From Chromera velia (taxonomy: Eukaryota; Sar; Chromeraceae): a stretch of DNA of 23,012 nt. Below the pieces are notes generated by a model. That model saw nothing but the letters and a program-made list of their open reading frames with translations, searched no databases and had not been told where the DNA came from. Position 1 is the stretch's first letter, and every line of letters begins with the position of its first letter. Location of the stretch: contig JAHBMJ010001616.1 in the NCBI GenBank assembly GCA_018398765.1, positions 86,383 to 109,394 of the forward strand, in the 5' to 3' direction. Positions 1 through 9,915 of the stretch are shown here, one piece after another. The position numbers were made by a program, and so were the translations under genes.

Positions 1-81
1 TGTGTGTGTATGTGAGTGTGTGTATATGTATGTGTGTGTGTATGTGTCTGTGTATCTGTGTATATATATATGTGTGTGTGT

Positions 82-115
<34 letters not shown>

Positions 116-170
116 CTGTGTGTGTGTATGTATGTGTGTGTGTGTATGTGTGTGTGTGTGTGTGTGTGGT

Positions 171-247
<77 letters not shown>

Positions 248-250
248 CAT
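1..250. repeat. (TG)n microsatellite, window edge
   Basis: An almost pure TG repeat, interrupted by TA and CT units, runs from the window edge to about 250. It gives long Cys/Val open frames on the plus strand that are artefacts of the repeat, not genes. The tract probably continues beyond the left edge. Confidence 0.97.
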
Positions 251-826
251 GTCTGTATGTGCTTGCATTGCCGTACTTACTGCTGAATGAATTTTCTTGT
301 CTCTCGATTATTCTTGAAGCAATTCAGCAGACAATACATATATTCTATGCCTATGTATGTGTTCTCATACAATTACAGCCGATTGCAGCTCCCAAGATTT
401 ATGTACCGATATATACTAGTGTACAGACAAATGTAGACTGAGAAGCACTATTAAGCAATTTATCTTTTCCTGATTCACGAATATTCACAGAACGATTCAG
501 AAACAAAAAAAAATCTATGTCCATTAACATTTTTTTTAAATATAATGAAACCTTTATGATTGTGCATTCGGAATTATAATTGTAATTGATTAACGATAAT
601 TGCCAATCTGAAATTGTCTCAGTGTATTGATAATATTATACAATCTATTCTAAAATCCGTTATTTAAAAGCTGAATAAGGCGGTCCTAACGGCCCTAAAA
701 ATTGTAAAAAGATAATAATTTAAAGATCTAGCTAGCCAAAGTTCTAGCTAATTCTAGCCAAAAACATTAAAGGTTTTATAACGGAGATTGTGCTGAAGAA
801 TTCTGCTATCTTTGCTGCTAATTCTT
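251..826. other. AT-rich spacer, no gene seen
   Basis: This stretch is AT-rich with short homopolymers. It contains a small cluster of CTAGC/CTAGCC repeats at about 728-762. I see no open frame with coding character, no RNA gene and no clear promoter motif. Confidence 0.6.
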
Positions 827-1141
827 CTAGTTTTTATGAGTGTCAGATAAACAAATTAAAAAAAAAAAGTCAAAGTGTTCAATCTCTCTAATGGTCGGCA
901 ATGTCTTTTCGAAAGCCTTCTGCAAGAACAAGGTGGGGCGGCGACGCCAGGAGTCCGCCACAGCTTGTAATTTTGTGCATGCAGCCCTGCCCATCTCCTC
1001 GATCACTGCCAGGAGTCTCAAAGTAGCCAGCTGCATGGTCTTTGACACTGAGGTCAGAATACAGAAGTAGACACACGCAGGCTTTCCCTCACACCCAAAA
1101 ACAGTGCGGTCCTTGCTTGAGTGTGCGCCAAAGCTGTCCAT
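827..1141 (-). CDS. Small coding-looking ORF, unknown, divergent from the NIP30-like gene
   Basis: The frame runs from ATG at 1141 to TAG at 829-827 (104 codons). Family not recognised. Residues about 34-95 look like real protein: a helix-forming, amphipathic stretch with motifs such as LRLLAVIEEMGRA and LFLQKAFEKTLPTIREIE, and third codon positions mostly G or C. The N-terminal third is less convincing. A good splice acceptor (pyrimidines then CTCAG, minus strand, just before 1047) opens the same frame, so the block could instead be an internal or last exon of a longer minus-strand gene. A ten-base T run near the end encodes the Phe-rich tail and may lie beyond the true coding end. The start is 64 bases from the ATG of the gene on the other strand. 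It could also be a decayed gene fragment. Confidence 0.4.
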   Translation of the reverse strand: MDSFGAHSSKDRTVFGCEGKPACVYFCILTSVSKTMQLATLRLLAVIEEMGRAACTKLQAVADSWRRRPTLFLQKAFEKTLPTIREIEHFDFFFLICLSDTHKN

Positions 1142-1205
1142 CTTTCATTGACGGCGTCGAAGAACTGCTCTCAGCAAACTTGTTCTGCTTTGCTCTTGTT
1201 GTCCA

Positions 1206-1702
1206 ATGTTCACAAAGACAGGCGTCTTGAGCCGTGGAAAGGGGGAGGTCCTTGCAAGTGAGAAGAAGAGCAAGGATGAATACAGCTCAGGTAAGCCCAA
1301 GCAGTTGTGCAGAAAGAAGCAAAGAGCTTCGAGACGGGTTGAGCTTCTTGGGTTTCCGTCTCCGTCTCCTTTGACCTCTCAGTCTGCTCACCAGCGCTGG
1401 CCTGCCCTCTTCATGAATTATTGTTCCGTTCTTCTCCTTCCTGGCTTCAATATTGACCTGCAGGGATCGATTATTTCTCCAACAAGGACGCCTTTGTGTC
1501 TGAGGGGACCTCAGCGAAGAAAGAGCAGTTCAAAACTGCTATCACAGAACGACAAAGGACGACGCCGCGATACGACCAGATGTGAGTCTGTCTCTTTCTG
1601 TCGCCTTTGTTGTCTGTACCCCTCTCTCTTCAGCCTCTCTTCCTCCTACTTGCTGCTTTTCCAAAAAAAAAAGACCGAAGATGGCCTTACCTTGTTCCTC
1701 CC

Positions 1703-1737
<35 letters not shown>

Positions 1738-2018
1738 GCTGTCAAAGTGAGATGAAGTCCGACTGTCAGTCGGTCATTCTCGCTTGACGTGCGTCAGCCA
1801 GTCAGTCTGTTGGTATGGATGGCTTTTTACTTCTGTCTGCTGTCTGGAAGATCTGCTGGAATGGGCGCGCCGCTCGCCCCCCCCCTTGAAATGGTTCGGC
1901 CGTCATTCTTTTCCGTCTTCCTTCTGCCCCTTTCATGGCTACCGCAGAATTCCTCTTCCCTCGAATTTACGTGGCTTCTTTGTCCCCATCTTCCGCTCCC
2001 CCTCCCCCACCCCTCTCT

Positions 2019-2063
<45 letters not shown>

Positions 2064-2347
2064 TCCGAATAAATGAAGGCACACGGTGCGAGAGCCTGAG
2101 GACGACAAATTGGCGGTCAGTCTGTCTGTCCTTTCTTTCTGAGCGCTGTGTGTGACTGTGGCATCACATCGAAACGCCCTTCCGTCTATCGCTTCTCTCT
2201 CTGCGTCTTCTCTCTCTGTGCATTCGTCCTCTTTCGCCCCTGGCTGCTTGTTTTTAATCCAGCACCTCTTATCACTTTCTTTCTTTCTCTCTCCGCTCTT
2301 CCCCTAGTGATGATGACTGGATCCCACCTTCATCTTCTTTCTTTTTT

Positions 2348-2387
<40 letters not shown>

Positions 2388-2487
2388 TTCTTTCTTTTCT
2401 TTCTTTCTTTCTTTTCTTTCTTTCTTTTCTTTCTTTCTTTCTTTCTTTCTTTTCTTTCCTTCCTTCCTTTCCTTTCTTCCTTTCTTC

Positions 2488-2524
<37 letters not shown>

Positions 2525-2531
2525 TTTCTTC

Positions 2532-2570
<39 letters not shown>

Positions 2571-3056
2571 TCCTTCCTTCCTTCCTTCCTTCCTTCCTTT
2601 TCTTTCTTTCTTTCTTTCTTTCTTTCTTTTTCTTCCCTTCCTGTCCTCTTTCCCCTCCCTGCGTTTCTTTTAAGCCTGCCTGCCTTCCTGCCTGGCTGAC
2701 TGCATTCTTTTCAGGAACATCTCCCGGCAGTCCGGACAGTTGACGAGGAAGAATTTCTCCAGAAACTCGCCATGAACAAGAGAAGGTGCGTGAGTACAAT
2801 TTGTGTTGGTCTGCTTTTTATTTGACTGTGTGGGGAGGTGAGTCGGGGCGGATGTATGCATTTGTGTGTGGGTATGTACTCATTTGTCGTTTTATCGCTC
2901 ATGCCCCCCCGCCCTGTGTCGATTCTGGCTGTCCCAATTTGGGCTTTTGTCTCCCTCAATCAGTCGATGGATCGATCCGTCAATTGCTGGATGCTTAGCT
3001 GGATGGGTTCTGTCTGCTCCTTGCACCCCACTTTCTCTTCATTTTGAAGCTCCTCG

Positions 3057-3095
<39 letters not shown>

Positions 3096-5273
3096 CGCTC
3101 GCTCGCTCGCTCGTGTGTGTGTGCGTGCGTCAGTCTCCCCCAGGCATGCAGGGGAGAAAAAAAAAGCAACAAACCAGAATGAATGAAAGAAAAAAAGAAA
3201 GAAAGAATGAATGACGGACAGACAGACAGACAGACAGAAAGAAAGAAAGGAAGGAAGGAAGAGAGAAAGAAAGAAAGACACAAAGAAACAAAGAAAGAAA
3301 GAAAAGAACAAACCACCAAAGAAATATGAAGGAGGGAAAGGGATAGAGAGAAAGGGAGGGCGAACGAAAAAGAAGGGAAGAGGAAAGAGAGGCGGGAAAG
3401 AAGAAAAAAAGAATGGAAGGAGGAGAAAGAAAGGATGAAAAAAATAAAGCATACAAGAGAGAGGAGGAAACAGAAGAGAGCTTTGCATCGTTGCAAACCC
3501 CCAGAAAGCATAAAGGAGAATCAGTTGAAAAAATGCTCATCACCCGTTCACCCACCAACAACCAAATTGCACCATTGAAGGGAATTGTACATACATGCAC
3601 TGAAGGAATTGCTCCCTCGCGCCACCGACCTGCATGTGTCCATGCATGTGTGCAGGCAAGAAGCGGAGCTCCATCAAGCTTTGTCGGAATTTCAGAGATC
3701 AAAGCGCGAAACTACCGTAAGCCCTCTTTCTCTTCTCTCAACTGCCCACCCTCACTGAACATTTTCTCTCCTTCCTGCTTTCGTGCATGCTTCACACTCG
3801 TCTCAAATCTGTTGCATGCACAACTCTCTGAATGGGTATGTATTTAGATCACACGAACTGTCTCTTTGCGCATCTTTCCCTACCTGTCTGCCCGTATATT
3901 CATGCATCTATCTCTCTGCGTGTGTGCCTGAATATGAACGAAGAAATGTTGCCCGTGAGTTCATTTTTCTATCTGTTTGTTTTTTTTTTGCTGGCTGGAG
4001 GCCAGGTAGAAAGAAGATATCGAAACAGAGGATTCCTTTCTTGTTGTCGTCTCCCTTTCTGTCTCTGTGTCCCGTCAGTCCACCCATGCATTCGTTTTTG
4101 TCCTTGTTTGTGTCCATCTACATGTTCATGGATTGGAAGTGCGTTTGTTCCGTGGGTCCCCTGCTTGCCTGGTCTCTCTCGTTGTTTGTGAGTGCATGAT
4201 GACTCTACGGGTGCAGCCTGAAGAGGATTTCGCGGAAAAGATCCTTGCCGCAAATGACAGCAAAAAGGGGCAGGGGAGCTCCTTCAAGGCTGCAATGGTT
4301 GGTTCGTCTGTCGTTTAGTGCATGAAGGGGTGAGACAGTGAGCGAGTGAGTCAGGGAGGGAGTGAGGGAGTAGGTATCGAACACCTCTCCTTTCTTTCTC
4401 CGCAGAAAGTTTGGCCAAGTGCTTCACTGATGAGGCCATCAATGACATTCTGCTCATCCTTTTTTGCTTGCTATATTGCAGTTTCTTTGTTCCTTTCTTT
4501 CGGTCGTTTTGTGTGTTACTGAGAGAGCGCGCCAAAAGAAGAAAGAAAAAACAGAAGAGAATAAAAAAAGAGAAAAAGGAAAAGAAAAGACGATACGTCC
4601 TGTTTCTCCGTCGGTCTGTCTGAGTGGCAAAAACAAATGAGCCACAGGATCTGTCTTTTTCTATCTGTCTTTCTGTCCTTTCCTTCTTTCCAACTTTCTT
4701 TCTCTCTTTTTCTCTCCCTACTGGACTCAAAATCGCCGGTATGATGCGGTTCCCTAATCTTATCTGCAGGCTCACGCAGGTGTCAAAATCCGCATCGCCA
4801 GTGCCAAACCGAAAGCGAAATCAGGCCCTGGGCCAGCGACAAGTTCACTGAAGGACCCTTCCCCCTCTTCCTGCGCCGCCTCTTCTTCTTCTTCTGTAAA
4901 ACGCCCCCTGGAGACGGCAGAGAGCTCTGCACAACAACGGGTTCTCGCAGGTCGGCAGGGGGCGCCTCATTCCGTTGGGGATCTTGGAGAGTCGGCGTTG
5001 ATGGATGGGGAGCGGCAGGAGAGGGCATCCGGCAGTGTGAAGAAGAAATTGAAAGAAAGGGAGACGGAGGAAAATGCGGAGGAAAAGTCCGACAAGGAGA
5101 CTATCGACACGGGAGCTTCACATCAGGGGGGAGCGTCGGGTGTTCCTCTCTCAAATCTGCATGGGGGGTCTAAGGAGGATTCGGGGCGTGTGCCTGAGTC
5201 TGATGAGAGGGCGGCTGGTGGAGGCCTATCGGGGCTTTTAGGTTATGGAGATGATTCGGAAGAGGACGACTGA
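1206..5273 (+). CDS. FAM192A/PIP30 (NIP30 domain)-like protein, seven exons
   Basis: Proposed exons are 1206-1290, 1464-1581, 1948-1970, 2731-2785, 3656-3716, 4217-4297 and 4770-5273. All phases agree and the spliced frame is 308 codons plus TGA. In animals the family binds the PA28-gamma (PSME3) proteasome activator in the nucleus. The likeness is to the NIP30 domain core: residues 69-88 read IPLPSNLLRTVDEEEFLQKL, matching the family pattern of a basic segment, an Asp/Glu cluster and FL. A charged helix with two Gln-Glu/Glu-Phe turns follows (95-114), then the KAAMAHAGVKIRIASAKPKAK linker (about 138-158). The C-terminus (GLLGYGDDSEEDD) recalls the acidic, casein-kinase-2-type tail of PIP30. 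Residues 160-290 are Ser/Gly/Glu-rich and probably disordered. Odd points are the 23-base third exon and the short acceptor at 2730; an acceptor at 2714 also exists but breaks the frame. The family call comes from memory of the domain pattern. The last four exons are firmer than the first three. Confidence 0.6.
1707..1736 (+). repeat. (GT)n microsatellite in intron 2
   Basis: About 15 GT units in the intron between exons 2 and 3 of the NIP30-like gene. A second (GT)n tract lies at 2021-2060 in the next intron. Confidence 0.95.
1948..1970 (+). other. Candidate 23-nt microexon of the NIP30-like gene
   Basis: The segment follows ACCGCAG and precedes GTGGCT. It takes the phase-2 end of the exon at 1464-1581 and hands phase 1 to the exon at 2731. 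It encodes IIPLPSNL, which joins smoothly to LRTVDEEEFL. Without it the flanking exons do not stay in frame. This is an inference from phase and family pattern, with no transcript evidence. Confidence 0.45.
2021..2060 (+). repeat. (GT)n microsatellite in intron 3
   Basis: Pure GT repeat of about 20 units preceded by a CT/CCCT pyrimidine tract. It lies in the intron between the 23-nt exon and the exon at 2731. Confidence 0.95.
2275..2640 (+). repeat. (TTTC)n/(TTCC)n polypyrimidine tract, intron 3
   Basis: About 365 bases of TTTC units with TTCC variants, nearly free of purines on the plus strand. It lies upstream of the 55-base exon at 2731-2785 and is complementary to the GAAA-rich tract in the following intron. 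The long Phe/Ser/Leu frames across it are repeat artefacts. Confidence 0.97.
3058..3125 (+). repeat. (TC)n-(GCTC)n-(GT)n compound microsatellite
   Basis: A TC run passes into GCTC units and then GT units, all within intron 4 of the NIP30-like gene. Confidence 0.95.
3180..3480 (+). repeat. (GAAA)n/(GACA)n purine-rich tract, intron 4
   Basis: Some 300 bases almost entirely of A and G, with GAAA, GGAA and GACA units. It is the purine counterpart of the TTTC tract about 550 bases upstream, on the other side of exon 2731-2785. Confidence 0.95.
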
Positions 5274-5392
5274 TTCTGGGACGAGTCCACTGTCCACGTA
5301 CTGATCAAGCGCACATGGGCTCAGAAAAAATGCAGTATCACACACTGTATGACTCGGAATGGAATTCAAATTTTCAAAATTAAATGAACTAC

Positions 5393-5398
5393 AATAAA
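5393..5398 (+). promoter_or_regulatory. Candidate polyadenylation signal AATAAA
   Basis: An exact AATAAA lies 120 bases after the TGA of the NIP30-like gene, in AT-rich DNA. Whether this organism uses the AATAAA signal is not known from the window. Confidence 0.35.
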
Positions 5399-5923
5399 AA
5401 CCTTGAAAACAATCACTGGACTCGCCACCAGACTCATAACTAGAGCGATCGACTAGTTACAGGCAGCAAACAGCGCTAAAAGCAGTGTATTAGTTGAGGA
5501 TCTTTATCATGCAGTGAGTTAATTCAAATTCATTTAGTAAATAATACGTATATTATGAATTTGATGCTGATGCTGCGCAGCTGCTGATTGAAGATTAAAT
5601 CTCAGCCCATTTTAAGTAGGTTTGCATCAGTTTAAATACATAGTAATAAATATATATTAATAATTAATATGACGTATGTATATGAAAGTTGATTTGCTAG
5701 GCAGGGTAATAATTAATCCAGTTAGAGGAGGGTCAAAGGCTATATATCACTCTTTTTTAAGATTATTTGCTAGATTAACTTGCTCAGCTTACGTTAGCTT
5801 TACTAGGTCAGAAACCTATTGAAGAGCCTTAAATTTTCTTACAAAAAATGAAAAAAATATCTGTAACAATCTATCTAAAAAAAATGTCTCTAAAAAAAAT
5901 GAAAAAAATGTCTACATCTCTAG
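5399..5923. other. AT-rich spacer, no gene seen
   Basis: AT-rich sequence with short A and T runs and many stops in every frame. I see no exon, RNA gene or element boundary here. Confidence 0.6.
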
Positions 5924-6168
5924 ATGCATACAAAAGTGATCACCTGGTATGGTGCAAAGGCAGGCGACGATCAATCTGAGTTGGTGTTCAAAAGCAAAGA
6001 CAACAAACAGATCCACGTCAACTTTCAGATATGGACGGACATAGATCCACCACATGTAGGAGACGGCCCTACAGATGCATGCATATATGCAGAGGTACCG
6101 TCTACAGAGTACTACGAGAAAAGGGGTGTCGATCCACATGTATGTCCACATACACGGACATAGACCGA

Positions 6169-6245
<77 letters not shown>

Positions 6246-6270
6246 CTTTCAGACATACAGAGAGACATGA
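5924..6270 (+). CDS. Possible small two-exon gene, unknown family
   Basis: Exon 5924-6139 opens at ATG directly after TCTCTAG and ends at a GTATGT donor in phase 0. A (CT)n-filled intron ends in CCACTTTCAG, and a short last exon 6253-6270 ends in TGA, giving 77 residues. The protein has a normal-looking mixed composition (ITWYGAKAGDDQSELVFKSK, then a segment rich in Asp, His and Pro), unlike the repeat frames around it. Family not recognised. The TCTCTAG before the ATG could itself be an acceptor, which would make this an internal exon. It could also be a chance frame or gene fragment. Confidence 0.33.
6172..6243 (+). repeat. (CT)n microsatellite
   Basis: CT repeat with a few TTTC interruptions. 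It sits just upstream of a CAG acceptor and would act as the polypyrimidine tract of the proposed intron 6140-6252. Confidence 0.96.
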
Positions 6271-7129
6271 AAACAGACAGCAACGTGGTAGATGAGTGAA
6301 TGAGTGAGTGCACAACTGTCTGACACGACAAGGAAGCAGGTGGAAACATAGCAAATCAAACAAGCCCGGGCCTGTCCGTCTCTTCCTTACTCTCCATGCA
6401 ACCTTCAATGCCTCGCACCTTGGTTCACCATGCAGACGCACGTGAACAACCCCCTCTCCTCCTCTCCTGAATCACTTTATCTTCCCTCAATAGTCCGTCC
6501 CCCCCCCTCTGCCTTTCTCTCTCATCTTCAGACTCCCACCAAACGGAGGGACAGAGACGCCCTACAGGTGCATTCCTGCAGAAAATTTAAGAGATGCGAG
6601 TAAATATACAGAAGCACGAAAGCTCCTTTCGAGAAGCCTTGCATGGCATCAAATGAAAGTTAGTCAGATGGTGGCAAATACACGCGTACTAAGCACGCGT
6701 ATGCATAAATACATTGAGTATTCGTACGTATACGTATTTAAAAGAATGATCTCTCACCCACCTACAGAACAGAAAAGAGTTTTCACTTACGGGGAGACGG
6801 AGACAAAAAACATAAGCTAGACAAAACTCAATTTCCTTTAATTAATAAAAAACAGACAATAAACAAACTCTAACCCTCATGGATTCCTGTCTACTCACAG
6901 AACTCTCACCTATTTACCCACATAAACAGACATCAGACCCGATCGACGCATTTTTTGTGAATTAAGCCTGCTAAATGTATGATACCAAACTCGATCCACA
7001 GCTAGACAGTCTTTAAGAAGGTGCATGTGACTCCTTCTGTGCATCGTCTGTGTGCCGACCGCCCTTTAACTCTTGCCTGACTGGGAATTAAAGAGCTGTC
7101 AGACAAATTCACTCATTCTAAAGACTCAC
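6271..7129. other. No gene recognised
   Basis: Low-complexity, AC-rich DNA. A minus-strand acceptor-like CTGCAG near 6585 could receive the phase-1 donor at 7130, but its frame stops within a few codons. No other feature is visible. Confidence 0.5.
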
Positions 7130-7217
7130 CTGCAGACGCCAAAGTCACACCATCCCTCATTTTCACCTCCTTGAACGAGTAGCGAGCATCGATCCCCTTG
7201 AACTTCTGCTCGATCGT
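7130..7217 (-). CDS. Well-formed minus-strand exon, unknown gene
   Basis: An 88-base open segment lies between a TTGCAG acceptor and a strong GTGAGT donor on the minus strand. It encodes 29 residues plus one base, with ordinary charged composition (TIEQKFKGIDARYSFKEVKM). It is the most downstream exon visible in the decayed minus-strand gene region of 7.1-13.4 kb. The continuing exon, which must start in phase 1, was not found. Confidence 0.5.
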
Positions 7218-7592
7218 CTGCAACACATGCATGGCAACTATAAGAGAGAGAGAGCGTAGGCCAAAATGGCTGGAGCAACTCAAGACTTCATACAAATACA
7301 ATTGACGTCCGTGCAAGAGAAAGGAATAAGGAGAGAGAGAGACACGGAGGTCAAAAAGAAAGGAAAGATACATGGAAGGACGAAAAAAAGAAGGGCAAAG
7401 CCAAACACATGGACAAAGAGACACATAGAGAGATGGAAAAAGTATATAAACAGAGGAAGAGACAGACAGAGACAAAAAAAGGTGGATGGATACATGCATC
7501 AAAGAACAGGTGAACGCACATAAAGCGCAATTAACGAAAAGAACAAACGCAGGTCAACTTATCGTCAATCGATTAGCAGGCAATGGTCTTAC

Positions 7593-7639
7593 GTTAAACG
7601 TAAAGACACACCCGTTTTTCACACCGATCGAGGGAGCAC
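7593..7639 (-). pseudogene. Repeated exon Z, copy C
   Basis: A minus-strand segment from acceptor CTCTCCAG to donor GTAAGA, 47 bases, encoding about 15 residues (APSIGVKNGCVFTFN). Its end and the start of the following intron resemble segments ending at 10159 and 11219. All three carry a CGGGTRTGTCT core and a GT donor at the same place. Confidence 0.4.
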
Positions 7640-7950
7640 CTGGAGAGAAAGAGAGGCACATTCATTCATAGACAGACAACATATTACACACGCGCTCATC
7701 CCCTTCAACTCATAGCCTGACACATGGAAATATATACACACTTAAGCAAAGAGAGAAAAAATACATAAGAGCATGAAACGCCACCAAAGAAGAACTGCAA
7801 AACTCGTCTTCTTTTCTATCCATCTATTTGTTGACTGAAAGTTCGCTCAATCACCAACCCTCAGGCAGCGCCGGTTCTAGAGAAAAGCTCCGTGTATGAG
7901 GTACTCTGGGGGGAGGTTGAAGAGATTGAGTTGGGGTGGGGGTGGAGGTG

Positions 7951-8345
7951 CTATTCTTGGCCAGTTGCTGCAGCCTCATCCTGTGCTGGCCTAAAGTCCT
8001 TCCTCCAGAATTTCTGGTAGTCATGGAGCGACTCCGTGGTGTGCTCCAGACGGGTCGCAGTCCTCTGCAGGATATCAAGCTTCTTCAGGAATTTCTTGTT
8101 GTCTTCTGTGCCTTCCTCTCTCCCTGCCGCCTCCCAGGCCATGTCGAAGACGTCCCGGAAGGAACTGCTGCTCCTTGTCCTTCTCAACGAGGGAGGGCCT
8201 CCAAGATGTCCCCGAAGGCCTCCTTGGGGGGTTTAGAGGGCGCAGCTGCAGCCGCCGCCGCCGCAGCGCAGCTGCTTGAGCGACTGGAGCTGCCTCTCCT
8301 TGTCTTTCAGCAGCCTCTTATGCAGAATCCCGATCGACGAACGAA
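7951..8345 (-). pseudogene. Frameshifted exon with TTESL block, copy C
   Basis: Three minus-strand frames in succession look coding. First comes a Lys/Gln/Leu helix (8310-8245, KRLLKDKERQLQSLKQL). Then comes an Ala run followed by PSKPPKEAFGDILEALPR and a stop. Last comes SSFRDVFDMAWEAAGREEG through TTESLHDYQKFWRKDF, ending at TAG near 7951. The switches fall at a GGC/GCG repeat and near 8190, as expected for indels in one former exon. The block FDxAWEAA...KKxD...TTESL...Q..WR.DF.PA recurs at 12013-12514. Probably a coiled-coil protein; family not recognised. Introns hiding the shifts cannot be excluded. Confidence 0.45.
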
Positions 8346-8835
8346 GGGAGGGGGAATGTGAAGAATGAATTGATCAACTAAATATGCTCTCAATGGCAGA
8401 AACTTGAAGTAAGGGAAGGTCAAAGACCCTTCAAGGCCACACACACATAGGCAAACAGAGAGATAGACAGAATTAATGAAAGAAAAAGAAAGGATGGCCA
8501 GCTTTGATGCGGAACAGTAGCGAAAAGAAGACGCGTACAAGCTTCATTGTGTGGTCTGATACGAACGAGCACCCATCTATCCAGTGTATACACATCGGGG
8601 GAGCAAATGCTAGTCATGGCGTATGTGTGTGGACATGAGCTGAGAACTAGGCAACACATGCAGATGTATCCGCGTCGTGATGGAAGGAAAGGCAGAGGGG
8701 TAAGGAAGAGGACAGAGGAGAAACAAAAAAGAAAGGGGATCAGAATGGACATGTAAAGGAGACCTTCTCTCCCTCCTTGCATAGCTGTCCACTGGAACAC
8801 CTTGCCGAAATTCTATTAACGAAGAGAGACAGGCA

Positions 8836-8854
8836 GTCTAAGATAGTCTTAGAC
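8836..8854. repeat. Perfect 8-bp hairpin, 3-base loop
   Basis: GTCTAAGA, TAG, TCTTAGAC. A short palindrome just upstream of the inverted-repeat element. It is not followed by a T run and no function is apparent. Confidence 0.6.
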
Positions 8855-8897
8855 AGATGCAGCCTTCCTAGCTGTTGAAATTCCTCCCTCCCATATA

Positions 8898-9405
8898 GGG
8901 GTGTAAGAATGGGGGGGGGGTGCGTTCGAGCTCTTAGGACTCCAAATCCGACGGGGTCCTCCCCGTTCGAGCTCTAGGGAGATCAGACCCCTATGAACGG
9001 GGACCCCCCCGTTCGGAGAGCTCTAGATGAGAAAAAGTGCTAGGTTATGAAGACAACCTAGATGATGACCTTCATGAAGCCTAAACTATTCTCAACTCTA
9101 ACTCAAAACATACTTAAACTTTTGAAATTCTAGCAAAAATCTTCTTGTACATACAAGAAAGCGACTGTTCATAAAAGGCGGGGCATGACGGGGCAGATGA
9201 ATCATTTAGTGACAGACTCAAAAAATTAATTTTGATTGCGTGCACGAACTCTGCGCGCCCCCCCCCCCTGTTCGATCCGACGGGTCTCCCCCCCCGTTCG
9301 CGCTCTGCGGCTCCGTCCTTCGGACGGGGCCCCCCCGTCGGGCAGGCTCTTGCCTGCCCTGCCAACGAGGTCCCCCCCCCCCGTCCAAAAGAGATTTTAC
9401 ACCCC
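8898..9405. mobile_element. Inverted-repeat element (MITE-like) with TA flanks and poly-G ends
   Basis: The left end reads GGGGTGTAA and the right end TTACACCCC, each flanked outside by TA, as for elements that duplicate a TA target (Tc1/mariner type). Just inside each end is a G or C run of about 10. The interior has repeated GTTCGAGCTCT and CCGACGGG words in both orientations, so it can fold extensively. No transposase frame is present, so it is non-autonomous. Total length is about 508 bp. The perfect terminal repeat is short (9-10 bp), so the exact ends need other copies to confirm. Confidence 0.55.
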
Positions 9406-9424
9406 TATCCTCCCACCTTCTAAT

Positions 9425-9529
9425 CTAGTCCCGCAGGTCTTTCATGATGGCCTTCCGATCAAAGACTGCCACCCACCGGTGCTGCTCCTCCATCTCAAAG
9501 ACCAAGCGGACTCGCACCCCTTTGTTGTT
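9425..9529 (-). pseudogene. Repeated exon X, copy C side
   Basis: An open minus-strand segment bounded by TAG on both sides, encoding about 33 residues with a beta-strand look (VRVRLVFEMEEQHRWVAVFD, then KAIMKDLRD). It shares a pattern with the segment at 11749-11846: VRVRLVFE against IHFKIVLD, then AVFDrK against ASVDlK. No clean splice sites flank it, although the upstream TAG could serve as an acceptor. The inverted-repeat element ends 20 bases downstream of it. Confidence 0.35.
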
Positions 9530-9556
9530 CTAGTTCTTCCTCTGACAAACAAGCAT

Positions 9557-9558
<2 letters not shown>

Positions 9559-9592
<34 letters not shown>
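9559..9592 (+). repeat. (CT)n microsatellite
   Basis: Pure CT run at the start of a 350-base compound simple-repeat block. Confidence 0.95.
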
Positions 9593-9594
<2 letters not shown>

Positions 9595-9774
9595 ATGCAT
9601 ACATACACACATACATATACACATACATACATATACACATACACACACAGATACATATATATATATATATATATATATACATACACACACACATACACAC
9701 ACACACATATACACATACACACAGTGTTACTCTTATACGCATACGTATACACATATACATATACATACATACAC

Positions 9775-9818
<44 letters not shown>

Positions 9819-9852
9819 ATATATACATACACACATACACACACATACATAC

Positions 9853-9898
<46 letters not shown>

Positions 9899-9915
9899 AA
9901 AGAAAGAGAAAAAGA
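9595..9915 (+). repeat. (CA)n/(TA)n/(GA)n compound microsatellite
   Basis: ACAC and ATAC units, a pure (TA)n core near 9655-9679, more AC repeats, then a (GA)n run from 9858 passing into GAAAA units. It has no coding character; the Tyr/His/Thr frames are artefacts. Confidence 0.97.

Noticed and set aside
2..441. Cys/Val-rich open frames on the plus strand
   Set aside because: They are translations of the (TG)n microsatellite in several frames and have no non-repeat coding sequence.
664..700. GGCGGTCCTAACGGCCCTAA as a possible rRNA fragment
   Set aside because: It only loosely recalls a large-subunit rRNA motif, and the flanking AT-rich sequence has no rRNA character.
2148..2799. Phe/Ser/Leu (plus) and Lys/Glu/Arg (minus) open frames
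   Set aside because: Products of the TTTC repeat read on each strand; they lie in an intron of the NIP30-like gene.
2960..3702. Long minus-strand Phe/Ser/Leu frames
   Set aside because: Antisense of the GAAA/GGAA purine tract in intron 4; no coding composition outside the repeat.
4407..4480. Candidate exon after CCGCAG (KVWPSASLMRPS...)
   Set aside because: The exon ending at 4297 joins the exon at 4770 in phase with the expected protein pattern; inserting this segment gives hydrophobic sequence and no matching donor.
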